Source: Pseudomonadota bacterium (GTDB lineage: Bacteria; Pseudomonadota; Gammaproteobacteria; Acidiferrobacterales; Acidiferrobacteraceae). From it: a stretch of DNA of 20,659 nucleotides. A model generated the notes under the pieces. The model had not been told where the DNA came from. It searched no databases and saw only the letters and a list, made by a program, of their open reading frames with translations. Of this stretch, positions 13,557 through 20,659 are shown in pieces. The stretch is from contig JAJYPQ010000026.1 of NCBI GenBank assembly GCA_021795255.1, positions 1-20,659 of the forward strand. The letters are read 5' to 3'. Both the position numbers and the translations under genes were made by a program. Positions within the stretch are counted from its first letter, which is position 1. Each line of letters starts with the position of its first letter.

Positions 13557-15580
13557 CGGTGAGCAGTTGGTCCTTATCCGAAGATGACAATATTGCGGAA
13601 CTCGTTCTCGACGTCCCTGGGCGCAGTCACAATGTGTTATCACGCGAGGTGTTGGCGGAGTTAGACCAGCTTCTGGCGACCATTGAGACTCGGCCGCTGC
13701 GTGGCCTTATCATTCGTTCGGCGAAGCCGCGGGGCTTTATCGCGGGCGCGGATGTTCACGAGTTTCGTCGTATTCTCGATGCCGCGCGCGCCGCGGAACT
13801 GACACGCGCCGGGCAATTGGTGCTCCGACGGTTGCATCTCTTGCCTTATCCTACGCTGGCCTTGATTCAAGGGCCGTGTCTCGGCGGGGGGCTCGAGTTG
13901 GCCCTCGCTTGCAGCTATCGGATCGCGTCCGACAGTGAGCGCACGATGTTCGGCTTACCCGAGGTCAAATTAGGCATCCACCCGGGCTTTGGCGGGACGG
14001 TGCGGCTACCGGACTTGATCGGCCCGTTGCCGGCCTTGTCGCTGATGTTGAGTGGACGCACGATAGCGGCGCGACAAGCCCGCAAGCTCGGGCTCGTCGA
14101 CGAGTGTGTTCCAGAACGCCACTTGCTGGCTGCAGCCCGCGCTAGGCTTAAGCGCGTGCCACCCAAGGGTCGTCCGCCGTGGCATCAGGCTTGGCTCGCC
14201 GCCCCCTGGCTACGCCCGTACGTGGGTGCGTATATGCGCCGACAATTGCAGGCTCGCGTCGATTGCGGCCATTATCCTGCGCCTTGTCGGATCTTGGGAC
14301 TTTGGGTTCGCCAAGGCTCTCTCGAAGCCGAGGCCTTGTCTTGTGCGGAACTTCTCGTCACTCCCACCAGCCGCCATCTGGTGCGTCTGTTCGAGATGTC
14401 AGAGGAGTTGAAGCGTTCAGCGCGTACCGGTAGCGTGTCCCCGATCCGCCACGTCCATGTCATAGGGGCCGGTGTCATGGGCGCGGACATCGCCGCATGG
14501 GCCGCCTTCAAGGGGTTTTCGGTGAGTCTGCAGGATCGTGAATCAGAGGTCCTGGGGCGCGCGATCAAACGGGCCCACGCGCTTTTTGATGGCAAGCTGC
14601 GTGGGCGTATGGCCCAGGCCGCGCGCGATCGGCTGTTCGCGGACATCAAGGGCGATGGTTTAGGTGCCGCGGATCTCGTCATAGAAGCGATCATCGAGGA
14701 TCGCGATGCGAAGCGCGCCCTCTTGACCGAGATTGAGCGCAAGGTATCCGATCAAACCGTCATCGCGACCAACACCTCAAGTATCCCTTTAGACGAATTG
14801 GCGGCCGACCTGCATGTACCGGGACGCTTAGTCGGTCTCCATTTCTTTAATCCTGTCGCCAAGATGCAATTGATCGAGATCATAGCCGGGACCGGTACCG
14901 CAGACAGCGCCTTAGCGCGGGCCCGAAGCTTTGCAGTGGCCCTCGATCGTCTGCCGATCGACGTGCAGAGCGCCCCGGGCTTTCTCGTGAACCGCGCCCT
15001 GATGCCTTATCTTCTAGAGGCGGTACTGCTGGCCGAAGAGGGCGTGCCGCTTGCGGACATCGATCAGGCGGCGATGGCCTTTGGGATGCCCATGGGTCCG
15101 ATCGCTCTCGCCGATACCGTGGGTCTCGACATCTGTCTCTCGGTGGCTAAGACCTTGAGTGCCGCTTTGGGCCTGCCGGTGCCGGATCTTCTCGCGAGCA
15201 AGGTGAGTGCCGGCGAATTGGGTAAGAAGTCCGGGCGCGGCTTCTACACTTACCCAATAAAATCCCCGTTCTTTGCGCCCAAACGCCCCTCGCCCGATCC
15301 GGTCATTTCCGAACGTCTCATCCTGCGGCTCTTAAACGAGGCCGTGCGTTGCCTGCGCTGCGGCGTTGTCCCCGACGCCGACATCGTCGATATCGGCCTC
15401 GTCTATGGAACGGGGTTCGCCCCTTTTCGTGGCGGCCCTTTGGGCTACGCCGAGGCCTTGGGCGCCTCCGAGATTAAAAGCCGCTTGACGGAGTTGAGCG
15501 CGCGTTTTGGCGAACGCTTCCTCCCGGATGAGGCCTGGTCGCAAGAACAGCTCTTCACGCGCCGAGTGCTCGGGCGATGA
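13553..15580 (+). CDS. fadJ: Enoyl-CoA hydratase / 3-hydroxyacyl-CoA dehydrogenase, FadJ/FadB type
   Basis: A 675-residue bifunctional enzyme for the second and third steps of beta-oxidation. The N-terminal crotonase domain (1-190) has both catalytic glutamates, Glu115 ('GGLELAL') and Glu137 ('LPEVKLG'). The NAD-binding dehydrogenase begins with GAGVMG at 305-310 and carries catalytic His430 ('GLHFFNPV') with Glu442. Two C-terminal dehydrogenase lobes follow; the last contains 'GTGFAPFRGGPL'. It is about 40-50 residues shorter than E. coli FadB/FadJ, mainly in the linker between the halves. ATG 13553 has a perfect AGGAGG six bases upstream and overlaps the thiolase stop (ATGA); the frame is open further upstream but only inside the thiolase gene. 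I use fadJ because the partner thiolase is of FadI type. Confidence 0.92.
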   Translation: MTVSSWSLSEDDNIAELVLDVPGRSHNVLSREVLAELDQLLATIETRPLRGLIIRSAKPRGFIAGADVHEFRRILDAARAAELTRAGQLVLRRLHLLPYPTLALIQGPCLGGGLELALACSYRIASDSERTMFGLPEVKLGIHPGFGGTVRLPDLIGPLPALSLMLSGRTIAARQARKLGLVDECVPERHLLAAARARLKRVPPKGRPPWHQAWLAAPWLRPYVGAYMRRQLQARVDCGHYPAPCRILGLWVRQGSLEAEALSCAELLVTPTSRHLVRLFEMSEELKRSARTGSVSPIRHVHVIGAGVMGADIAAWAAFKGFSVSLQDRESEVLGRAIKRAHALFDGKLRGRMAQAARDRLFADIKGDGLGAADLVIEAIIEDRDAKRALLTEIERKVSDQTVIATNTSSIPLDELAADLHVPGRLVGLHFFNPVAKMQLIEIIAGTGTADSALARARSFAVALDRLPIDVQSAPGFLVNRALMPYLLEAVLLAEEGVPLADIDQAAMAFGMPMGPIALADTVGLDICLSVAKTLSAALGLPVPDLLASKVSAGELGKKSGRGFYTYPIKSPFFAPKRPSPDPVISERLILRLLNEAVRCLRCGVVPDADIVDIGLVYGTGFAPFRGGPLGYAEALGASEIKSRLTELSARFGERFLPDEAWSQEQLFTRRVLGR

Positions 15581-17256
15581 TGGTAGCGGGCCTCAATTCG
15601 ACCACACTGCCCGCACTTTTCGCCGCGCGCGTGGCGATGACCCCCGATGCCCCGGCCTATGCCGGCTTTGAGAATGGCGCCTGGCGCCGCTTTACGTGGG
15701 CCAAGGCCGCGGCGGAGGTGAGCCGAATGCGCGCAGCACTTGCGCGCGCCAGCCTTAACCCCGGCGATCGCCTCGGTATATGTGCTTATAACTCGCCGCA
15801 GTGGGTGTTTGCTGACGTGGCAGCGCTTTCTTTGGGCCTGATCGTAGTCCCGCTCTTTTTTAACGATCGGCCCGAGAATACGGCCTACAGTATTCAGGAC
15901 GCCGGCGTGCGCCTTTTGCTCGTTGACCGTCCGCCCGCGCCCGAGGTCTTGGCCTGCGACCTTAAGGCCATCTTGGGTTTAAAGGACGTGCCAGGCGTGG
16001 TGTCGTGGGACCGAGGCTTGATGCCAAGCGACACGGGTACCTTCGCAGACGAGTCCGATCCCCTCGCGACCATCGTTTACACCTCGGGAACAACGGGTCG
16101 GCCAAAGGGCGTTATGTTGAGCCACCGCAACATCCTGGCCGATGTCGTGGCTCTCATGGGGGCCATACCCGAGGTAGCGGCCGGGACACATAGGTTTTTG
16201 TCGTTTCTCCCCCTCTCCCATATGTTCGAACGCACGGTCGGTCAGTATGTGGCCATGGCGATGGGTGCCGAAACGGTCTTCTCGCGCGGCATAGCTGAGT
16301 TGAGCGAGGACTTAAAGGAAGCCAAGCCAACCATCATTGTCAGCGTCCCGAAGATATTTGAACGGAGCTACGCCCGTATCCAAGAGACCTTCAAGGATGC
16401 GCCGCTTAAGGCCCGTCTGGTCGCCCGCGCGGCCGATTTAGGTTACCGCCTTCGCTGCGGTTCGGTCGATTGGACCGAGCGGCTCGAGGCCCGCATGACA
16501 GACCTGCTTATCGCCCGGCCTATTCGTCGCCGCCTCGGCGGCCGGCTGCGGTTTGTTTTTTTAGGGGGCGCCCCGGCGGCTCCCTCCCTACTTTCGTTTT
16601 TTACCGGCATGGGCCTTCATTTTCTGCCTGGGTATGGTCTGACCGAGACCTCGCCCGTTATCACCTGCCACCGTTTTCACGACCATGATTTACGCTCGGT
16701 CGGGCGCCCCTTGGCTGGACTTGAACTCCGTTTCGTCCAGGGCGAGCTGTGGGTGCGGGGACCTACGGTCATGCAAGGGTATTGGCATCAACCGCAGGCG
16801 ACGAGCGAGGTGTTGGACAGCGAGGGGTTTCTGCACACAGGCGATCTCGGCCGCCTGCAAGACGGGCTCCTTTATCTGACCGGTCGCGTCAAAGACATCA
16901 TCGTCTTGTCGAACGGGGAAAAGGTGGCCCCTGCCGATGTCGAGCAGGCGATCCTCCAGGACATGGCCTTCGAACAGGCCCTCATCGTAGGCGAGGGGCG
17001 GGGAACGCTTGCCCTTTTGGCGCATAGCACGCTCGGAGACGAACAGGTTTTGCGCGAGCGGGCCAACGCTCAGCTGCATGCCTTTCCCGGGTATGTTCGT
17101 GTTCAGCACGTCTTGCGGGTACAAGAGCCCTGGACTATCGAAAACGGTTTTCTGACTCCGACGCTTAAGGTGCGTCGCCAGCAGGTGGAGCAACATTATC
17201 AAACGCAAATCGACGCGCTCTACCAGAAGGTCGCTTCTGGGTCGACGCGCCCCTAG
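15577..17256 (+). CDS. Long-chain acyl-CoA synthetase (AMP-forming fatty acid-CoA ligase)
   Basis: A 559-residue adenylate-forming enzyme that activates free fatty acids with ATP and CoA. Motifs in order: P-loop 'YTSGTTGRPKG' (168-178), 'LPLSHMFER' (211-219), 'GYGLTETSP' (352-360), 'LHTGDLG' (419-425), 'GRVKD' (436-440), 'NGEKVAP' (446-452), and a C-terminal 'LTPTLKVRR' with the conserved lysine. The HMFER element and the LTPTLK ending place it with the FAA1/ACSL long-chain branch rather than the E. coli FadD branch. The start overlaps the FadJ stop by ATGA (a second ATG follows at once); its own ribosome binding site is weak, so coupled translation is likely. It supplies the acyl-CoA used by the rest of the operon. 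Chain-length preference cannot be read from the sequence. Confidence 0.9.
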   Translation: MMVAGLNSTTLPALFAARVAMTPDAPAYAGFENGAWRRFTWAKAAAEVSRMRAALARASLNPGDRLGICAYNSPQWVFADVAALSLGLIVVPLFFNDRPENTAYSIQDAGVRLLLVDRPPAPEVLACDLKAILGLKDVPGVVSWDRGLMPSDTGTFADESDPLATIVYTSGTTGRPKGVMLSHRNILADVVALMGAIPEVAAGTHRFLSFLPLSHMFERTVGQYVAMAMGAETVFSRGIAELSEDLKEAKPTIIVSVPKIFERSYARIQETFKDAPLKARLVARAADLGYRLRCGSVDWTERLEARMTDLLIARPIRRRLGGRLRFVFLGGAPAAPSLLSFFTGMGLHFLPGYGLTETSPVITCHRFHDHDLRSVGRPLAGLELRFVQGELWVRGPTVMQGYWHQPQATSEVLDSEGFLHTGDLGRLQDGLLYLTGRVKDIIVLSNGEKVAPADVEQAILQDMAFEQALIVGEGRGTLALLAHSTLGDEQVLRERANAQLHAFPGYVRVQHVLRVQEPWTIENGFLTPTLKVRRQQVEQHYQTQIDALYQKVASGSTRP

Positions 17257-17286
17257 GCCCCCCATCACTTTTTGAGGACTATCGAG

Positions 17287-17721
17287 GTGTTCAAGAGTCG
17301 AGAAATAGCATGTCTCATAGCGGCCCTGGCCTGGGCCGGCCTGTCTTTCGCCCATATCCGAGTTGTCCCCGGCGAATGGCGTATGAGCGCTCATACCCCG
17401 GCCGGGGTCCTGCATTACTCGACCTGCCTTCAGGCCCACCATTTCGGGTCCCAGATCTTGAGTCAAGAAGGCCAGCATTGTCGTCTCAGCAATCCTATCG
17501 CGATCAGCGGAGCGACAATGACTGTACGCGAGGAGTGCCGGATGCCAGGCCCAGGGGGACAGGGTCTAGTGCAAGCAAGGGTTGTGGCCCATCTCTTCGT
17601 GCAGCGTTCGGGGCTCGGTTTTACCGGGACCTCGCGTCTGACATTCGCCACGAGTCTCGGGGATATCAGTGAACACCAGCGCGTGTCCGGGGTAAGGGTA
17701 GGACCCTGCGGGAGGGGTTAG
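17287..17721 (+). CDS. Exported DUF3617-like protein
   Basis: A 144-residue protein with an N-terminal signal peptide: a short basic start, a hydrophobic core at about 7-20 and likely cleavage after 'LSFA' (residue 22). The mature part has the DUF3617 outline: 'PGEWR' near its start, then well-spaced cysteines (Cys47, Cys65, Cys84, Cys141) and a 'GVRVGPC' end. The four cysteines could form two disulfides in the periplasm. DUF3617 has no established function. I chose GTG 17287 because GAGG lies nine bases upstream; the TTG at 17272 overlaps that site. It starts 30 bases after the acyl-CoA ligase on the same strand and is probably the last gene of that operon. Confidence 0.65.
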   Translation: MFKSREIACLIAALAWAGLSFAHIRVVPGEWRMSAHTPAGVLHYSTCLQAHHFGSQILSQEGQHCRLSNPIAISGATMTVREECRMPGPGGQGLVQARVVAHLFVQRSGLGFTGTSRLTFATSLGDISEHQRVSGVRVGPCGRG

Positions 17722-17722
17722 G

Positions 17723-17758
17723 GGGGCGTACCTAGGACGGGGAGTGCGCCCCAGTTTT
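17723..17758 (+). terminator. Intrinsic terminator ending the beta-oxidation operon
   Basis: GGGGCGTAC pairs with GTGCGCCCC (17723-17731 with 17744-17752; nine pairs including one G-U) around a 12-base loop, and TTTT follows at 17755-17758. It begins two bases after the DUF3617-like stop codon. The convergent prmB gene ends at 17762, so the whole gap between the two operons is occupied by this element. Confidence 0.6.
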
Positions 17759-17761
17759 CTC

Positions 17762-18655
17762 TTAGCTTGGACGAAAGATATCCAGGTCTTCCTTGTGCCA
17801 ATAGCCTACGCATTCGTCGGCCTCAGATGCCAGCCACAAAAACGGTGCCTCCGGGAACCGTGCCTCTAGAGCCTCGCGGCTTGCGCCTACCTCAAGCACC
17901 AGGCGCCCGTGGGCCGTGAGGTGTGCACGGCTTTGGTACAGGATCGGTAAGACCAGATCAAGTCCGTCTGGACCCGCTGCGAGCGCAAGCCGCGGTTCGC
18001 GCCGATATTCTGCGGGCAAATCGTCCATGTCCAGATCGGCAACGTAGGGGGGGTTGCTTAAGATCAGGTCATAGCGTCGACCCGAGAGGACGGTAAAGAG
18101 GTCGGATTTCAGAAGTCGCACGCGCTCATTCAGCCCATGCAAGCGCACGTTGCGCGCCGCGACCGCCAAGGCTTCGTCGGAAATATCGACGGCGTCGACC
18201 CGGGCGCCTGGGTAGGCATGCGCGGCACTGATCGCGATCGCGCCGCTTCCCGTGCATAAATCCAAGATCGAGCGTATGCCGGGCGGGGCTAAGGGCGACG
18301 GGTCGCCCGGCATAAGGAATTCCCCGATCAAAGACCGCGGGACGATTACGCGCTCATCCACGTAGAATCGCCGCCCGGCAAACCAGGCCTCCCGCAAAAG
18401 GTAGCTTAAGGGCGCGCGCGTTCGTATGCGGGCCGCCAAAAGCGCGCGTACACGGGCCTTCTCGCGCCCCTTAACGGCAGTCATCAGGCGATCAGAGAGG
18501 GACCCTGGTGCGATGCGCAGCGCCCCTGAGACGAGCCACGCGGCCTCGTCACGGGCGTTCGTCGTTCCATGCCCAAAGCCGACGTGGGCGGCGAGGAGTC
18601 GGCGCTCGACGTATAAGACGTAGTCGCGAACCGTGCGTGGGGCGCCAGAACTCAC
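17762..18655 (-). CDS. prmB: Ribosomal protein L3 N5-glutamine methyltransferase PrmB
   Basis: A 297-residue SAM-dependent methyltransferase. Motif I is 'LDLCTGSGAIAI' (131-142), the acidic 'DAVDIS' end of strand two follows, and the glutamine-binding NPPY is at 201-204. 'VPRSLIGEF' (105-113) is the PrmB version of the segment that reads 'IPRPETE' in the release-factor enzyme PrmC, and the N-terminal 'GHGTTNARDEA' is also PrmB-like. PrmB methylates a glutamine of ribosomal protein L3 in the cytoplasm and is involved in ribosome assembly. The start is GTG at 18655, overlapping the TGA of the malate dehydrogenase gene (GTGA); no separate ribosome binding site is evident, so expression probably depends on the upstream gene. 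Confidence 0.92.
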   Translation of the reverse strand: MSSGAPRTVRDYVLYVERRLLAAHVGFGHGTTNARDEAAWLVSGALRIAPGSLSDRLMTAVKGREKARVRALLAARIRTRAPLSYLLREAWFAGRRFYVDERVIVPRSLIGEFLMPGDPSPLAPPGIRSILDLCTGSGAIAISAAHAYPGARVDAVDISDEALAVAARNVRLHGLNERVRLLKSDLFTVLSGRRYDLILSNPPYVADLDMDDLPAEYRREPRLALAAGPDGLDLVLPILYQSRAHLTAHGRLVLEVGASREALEARFPEAPFLWLASEADECVGYWHKEDLDIFRPS

Positions 18656-19593
18656 GGCGCGTGGCCGGGTGTTTGCAGGCGCTTGAGGTCCATGCGAATC
18701 GCGTTGGCCGACTCTTGCATCTGTTTGTGCTCTTCTAAGCTCAAAGGAAGCTCGATGATCTTTTCTATACCTTGGGCGCCGATTATGGCCGGGACCCCCA
18801 TCGACACGTCAGATTCGCGGTATTCCCCCTCGAGTACGCATACGCAGGGCAACAGCCGGCGGCGATTGTGGGCCACGGCGTCTATCATGGTAGCGATGGC
18901 GGCCCCTGGGGCATCGTAGGCGCTACTCGTCTTTTTGAGCGCCAGGATCTCCGCGCCCCCGCCCCGCGTGCGTACCACGATGCGTTCGATCTCGGCATCG
19001 CTCAGAAATTCGCTGATCGGTATCCCACTAATGGTACTGTAACGCGGTAGCGGCACCATAGTGTCCCCGTGCCCCCCGATGACCAGCGTGCGCACATCGC
19101 GCACCGAGACTCCGACTTCGGCGGCAATGAATCCGGCCATGCGCGCGGCATCCAGTGTCCCAGACAATCCGAACACCCGTTCGCGCTCGAAACCGCTCTG
19201 GGACCACACCAGATGCGTCAAGACGTCGACTGGGTTGGTGACGACGATCAAAAGCGCGTGGGGCGCCAGCAGACGGGCCTTGTCGGCGACCTCAGTCATG
19301 ATGGGGGCGTTGGCATCGAGGACGTCTGATCGCGACATACCGGGTTTGCGGGGCAGTCCCGCTGATACCACGATGATGTCGGAATCCGCGATACTGTTTA
19401 AGTCGGTACTGCCGCGGACGCGGGTATCAAAACCGAAAAGCGGCGCGCATTCGGCCAAGTCCAGCGCTGTGCCTTGCGCCACCCCTTCGCGCGTTCCGAT
19501 GAGGACAAGTTCTTGGCACATCTCCTCTTTGGCGAGGATCTGCGCAGCGGACTCGCCTACGCGGCCCGCTCCCACCAGCGCTATCTTTTTCAT
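18652..19593 (-). CDS. mdh: Malate dehydrogenase, lactate-dehydrogenase-like type
   Basis: A 313-residue enzyme of the LDH-like malate dehydrogenase group interconverting malate and oxaloacetate. It shows the Rossmann GAGRVG (8-13), the substrate loop 'LPRKPGMSR' with Arg82 and Arg88 (an arginine rather than the LDH glutamine indicates malate), 'VTNPVD' (118-123), 'LDAARM' with Arg151, and the catalytic 'GGHGDTM' with His175. The end of the second strand reads 'LIGTRE' with Gly33 where NAD enzymes have Asp; this points to NADP(H) acceptance (inference). ATG 19593 has AGGG nine bases upstream. It lies 55 bases after the malic enzyme gene and overlaps prmB by four bases. A lactate dehydrogenase is unlikely given Arg82. 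Confidence 0.88.
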   Translation of the reverse strand: MKKIALVGAGRVGESAAQILAKEEMCQELVLIGTREGVAQGTALDLAECAPLFGFDTRVRGSTDLNSIADSDIIVVSAGLPRKPGMSRSDVLDANAPIMTEVADKARLLAPHALLIVVTNPVDVLTHLVWSQSGFERERVFGLSGTLDAARMAGFIAAEVGVSVRDVRTLVIGGHGDTMVPLPRYSTISGIPISEFLSDAEIERIVVRTRGGGAEILALKKTSSAYDAPGAAIATMIDAVAHNRRRLLPCVCVLEGEYRESDVSMGVPAIIGAQGIEKIIELPLSLEEHKQMQESANAIRMDLKRLQTPGHAP

Positions 19594-19625
19594 GATCGCG
19601 ACCCTTATGCTCGCTACTTGATTTG

Positions 19626-19652
19626 AGTATAGCCGAAGCTAAAGGGCGTCAG
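19626..19652 (-). promoter_or_regulatory. Possible promoter for mdh-prmB
   Basis: In the gap between malic enzyme and mdh the minus strand has CTGACG (19647-19652), a 15-base spacer and TATACT (19626-19631). The -10 box is good and the -35 fair, but the spacer is two bases shorter than ideal and the -35 overlaps the malic enzyme stop codon. It would start transcription about 26 bases before the mdh start codon. Confidence 0.35.
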
Positions 19653-20659
19653 GCGCTTAGCGGCTTTTTCGGATAATGCGCAGGGTAGGGGCCTTGAGCG
19701 ACACCGGTGTCGATCGCAGCCTGCGCGACCGCGGGCGGGACCCACGCCAATAGGCGCGGGTCGAGGGGTTTGGGAATGAAGTAGTCGGGCCCGAACTCGA
19801 GGTGGTCAAGGCGGTAGGCCTTTAAGACCTCTTTGGGTACCGGGAGCCTGGCCAGCGCCTTCAGGGCATGGACCGCCCCTAATTGCATCGCTTCGTTGAT
19901 CCGTTTGGCGCGGACATCAAGCGCGCCGCGAAAGATAAACGGAAACCCCAGGACATTGTTGATCTGGTTGGGGTAGTCCGAGCGTCCGGTGGCCATCACT
20001 AGGTCAGCGCGCGCGGCATGAGCGAGCTCTGGCAAAATTTCCGGTACGGGATTGGCCAGGGCGAACACGATAGGGTGGGGAGCCATGGCCTTGACCATCG
20101 CTTCGTCGACCAAATCGGCGGCCGAAACGCCGACGAAGACGTCCGCATCCGCCATCGCCTCGCGTAAGGTGCGCAAAGGGGTCTCGTGCGCGAAAAGCCG
20201 CTTGTAACTATTGAGATCCGCGCGCTCTTTATGGACTACACCGCGGCTGTCGACCAAAATGATGTTTTCAAGGGTAGCGCCAAGCGTCAGTAAAAGACGC
20301 ATGGAGGTAAGCCCCGCCGCGCCTGCGCCTAAGCAGACGATGCGTGCCGTGTTCAGGGACTTGCCTTGGAGTTCCAGGGCATTCAGCAGGCCCGCGCAGA
20401 CGATGACCGCGGTCCCGTGCTGATCGTCATGAAAGACCGGTATCGAGAGACGCTCGCTCAAGGCCTTTTCGATGTCGAAACAGGCGGGCGCCGCCACGTC
20501 CTCGATATTAATTCCCCCGAACGTCGGCTCGAGGGCGGCTACGATGTCAATAAAATGGGCGGCGTCACGGGCGTTGATCTCGAGATCGAACACATCAATG
20601 TCGGCAAAGCGCTTAAACAGCACGCCCTTGCCTTCCAACACCGGTTTGCTCGCAAGCGG
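19649..20659 (-). CDS. Malic enzyme (N-terminus beyond the window)
   Basis: The last ~336 residues of a malic enzyme, which decarboxylates malate to pyruvate with NAD(P)+. The frame runs off the right edge: the first visible residues [19 protein letters not shown] match the family interior, so the GTG at 20641 is Val, not a start. Also visible are '[14 protein letters not shown]', the metal and catalytic segment '[12 protein letters not shown]', the dinucleotide fold '[15 protein letters not shown]', 'VGVSAADLV', 'ALANPVPEI' and the C-terminal '[15 protein letters not shown]'. Roughly 80-100 residues are missing. No phosphotransacetylase-like domain follows, so this is the short bacterial form, not the MaeB fusion. 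It shares direction with mdh, 55 bases downstream. Cofactor preference cannot be told safely. Confidence 0.92.
   Translation of the reverse strand, partial: PLASKPVLEGKGVLFKRFADIDVFDLEINARDAAHFIDIVAALEPTFGGINIEDVAAPACFDIEKALSERLSIPVFHDDQHGTAVIVCAGLLNALELQGKSLNTARIVCLGAGAAGLTSMRLLLTLGATLENIILVDSRGVVHKERADLNSYKRLFAHETPLRTLREAMADADVFVGVSAADLVDEAMVKAMAPHPIVFALANPVPEILPELAHAARADLVMATGRSDYPNQINNVLGFPFIFRGALDVRAKRINEAMQLGAVHALKALARLPVPKEVLKAYRLDHLEFGPDYFIPKPLDPRLLAWVPPAVAQAAIDTGVAQGPYPAHYPKKPLSA

Noticed and set aside
19631..19670. AGCCG...CGGCTTTTT pattern on the plus strand between mdh and malic enzyme
   Set aside because: The loop would be about 25 bases and no plus-strand gene leads into it; part of it is malic enzyme coding sequence.
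1..20659. CRISPR arrays, insertion sequences, tRNA or rRNA genes
   Set aside because: I looked for regularly spaced repeats, transposase motifs with terminal repeats, and tRNA-like or rRNA-like sequence in the gaps; none was seen.

Overview
This is a GC-rich chromosomal window from a chemolithotrophic sulfur oxidiser, most likely an acidophilic gammaproteobacterium of the Acidiferrobacter/Acidithiobacillus kind. I infer that from a sulfur oxygenase reductase (SOR) gene next to a sulfide:quinone oxidoreductase (SQR) gene, from proteobacterial-type housekeeping genes (prmB, mdh, malic enzyme) and from general codon use. No 16S or other lineage marker is present, so the genus is a guess.

Left part (1-3850, minus strand): a sulfur operon reads SOR -> SQR -> a DUF1641-like helical protein built of three ~100-residue repeats. 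SOR turns elemental sulfur into sulfite/thiosulfate and sulfide, and SQR returns the sulfide electrons to the quinone pool. The SQR ribosome binding site overlaps the SOR stop codon, so the two are probably translationally coupled. A ~320-base gap with a weak terminator candidate separates the operon from the first 15 codons of another minus-strand gene that leaves the window at base 1. A divergent gene at 3978-4862 encodes a YiiX-like permuted papain-fold protein.

Middle (4863-5262): a 400-base spacer holding a perfect 15-bp inverted repeat, a tiny minus-strand ORF with a strong ribosome binding site, and the likely promoter of the next operon.

Centre (5263-17721, plus strand): a tightly packed beta-oxidation operon. 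Its first gene is the highlight: one uninterrupted 2334-codon reading frame joining ETF-quinone oxidoreductase (FixC + FixX iron-sulfur module), a degenerate acyl-CoA dehydrogenase-like domain, a complete acyl-CoA dehydrogenase, an ETF-beta-like domain and ETF-alpha. In effect the whole electron path from acyl-CoA to quinone, normally four or five separate polypeptides, lies in one chain. It is followed, each by a 4-base ATGA overlap, by a FadI-type thiolase, a FadJ/FadB-type hydratase/dehydrogenase and a long-chain acyl-CoA ligase; a small exported DUF3617-like protein comes last, then a terminator. These genes together cover activation, all four steps of the fatty-acid spiral and electron delivery to the quinone pool.

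Right part (17762-20659, minus strand): malic enzyme (cut by the window end), a lactate-dehydrogenase-like malate dehydrogenase whose cofactor loop hints at NADP(H), and PrmB, the ribosomal protein L3 glutamine methyltransferase. No tRNA, rRNA, CRISPR array, insertion sequence or prophage gene was seen.
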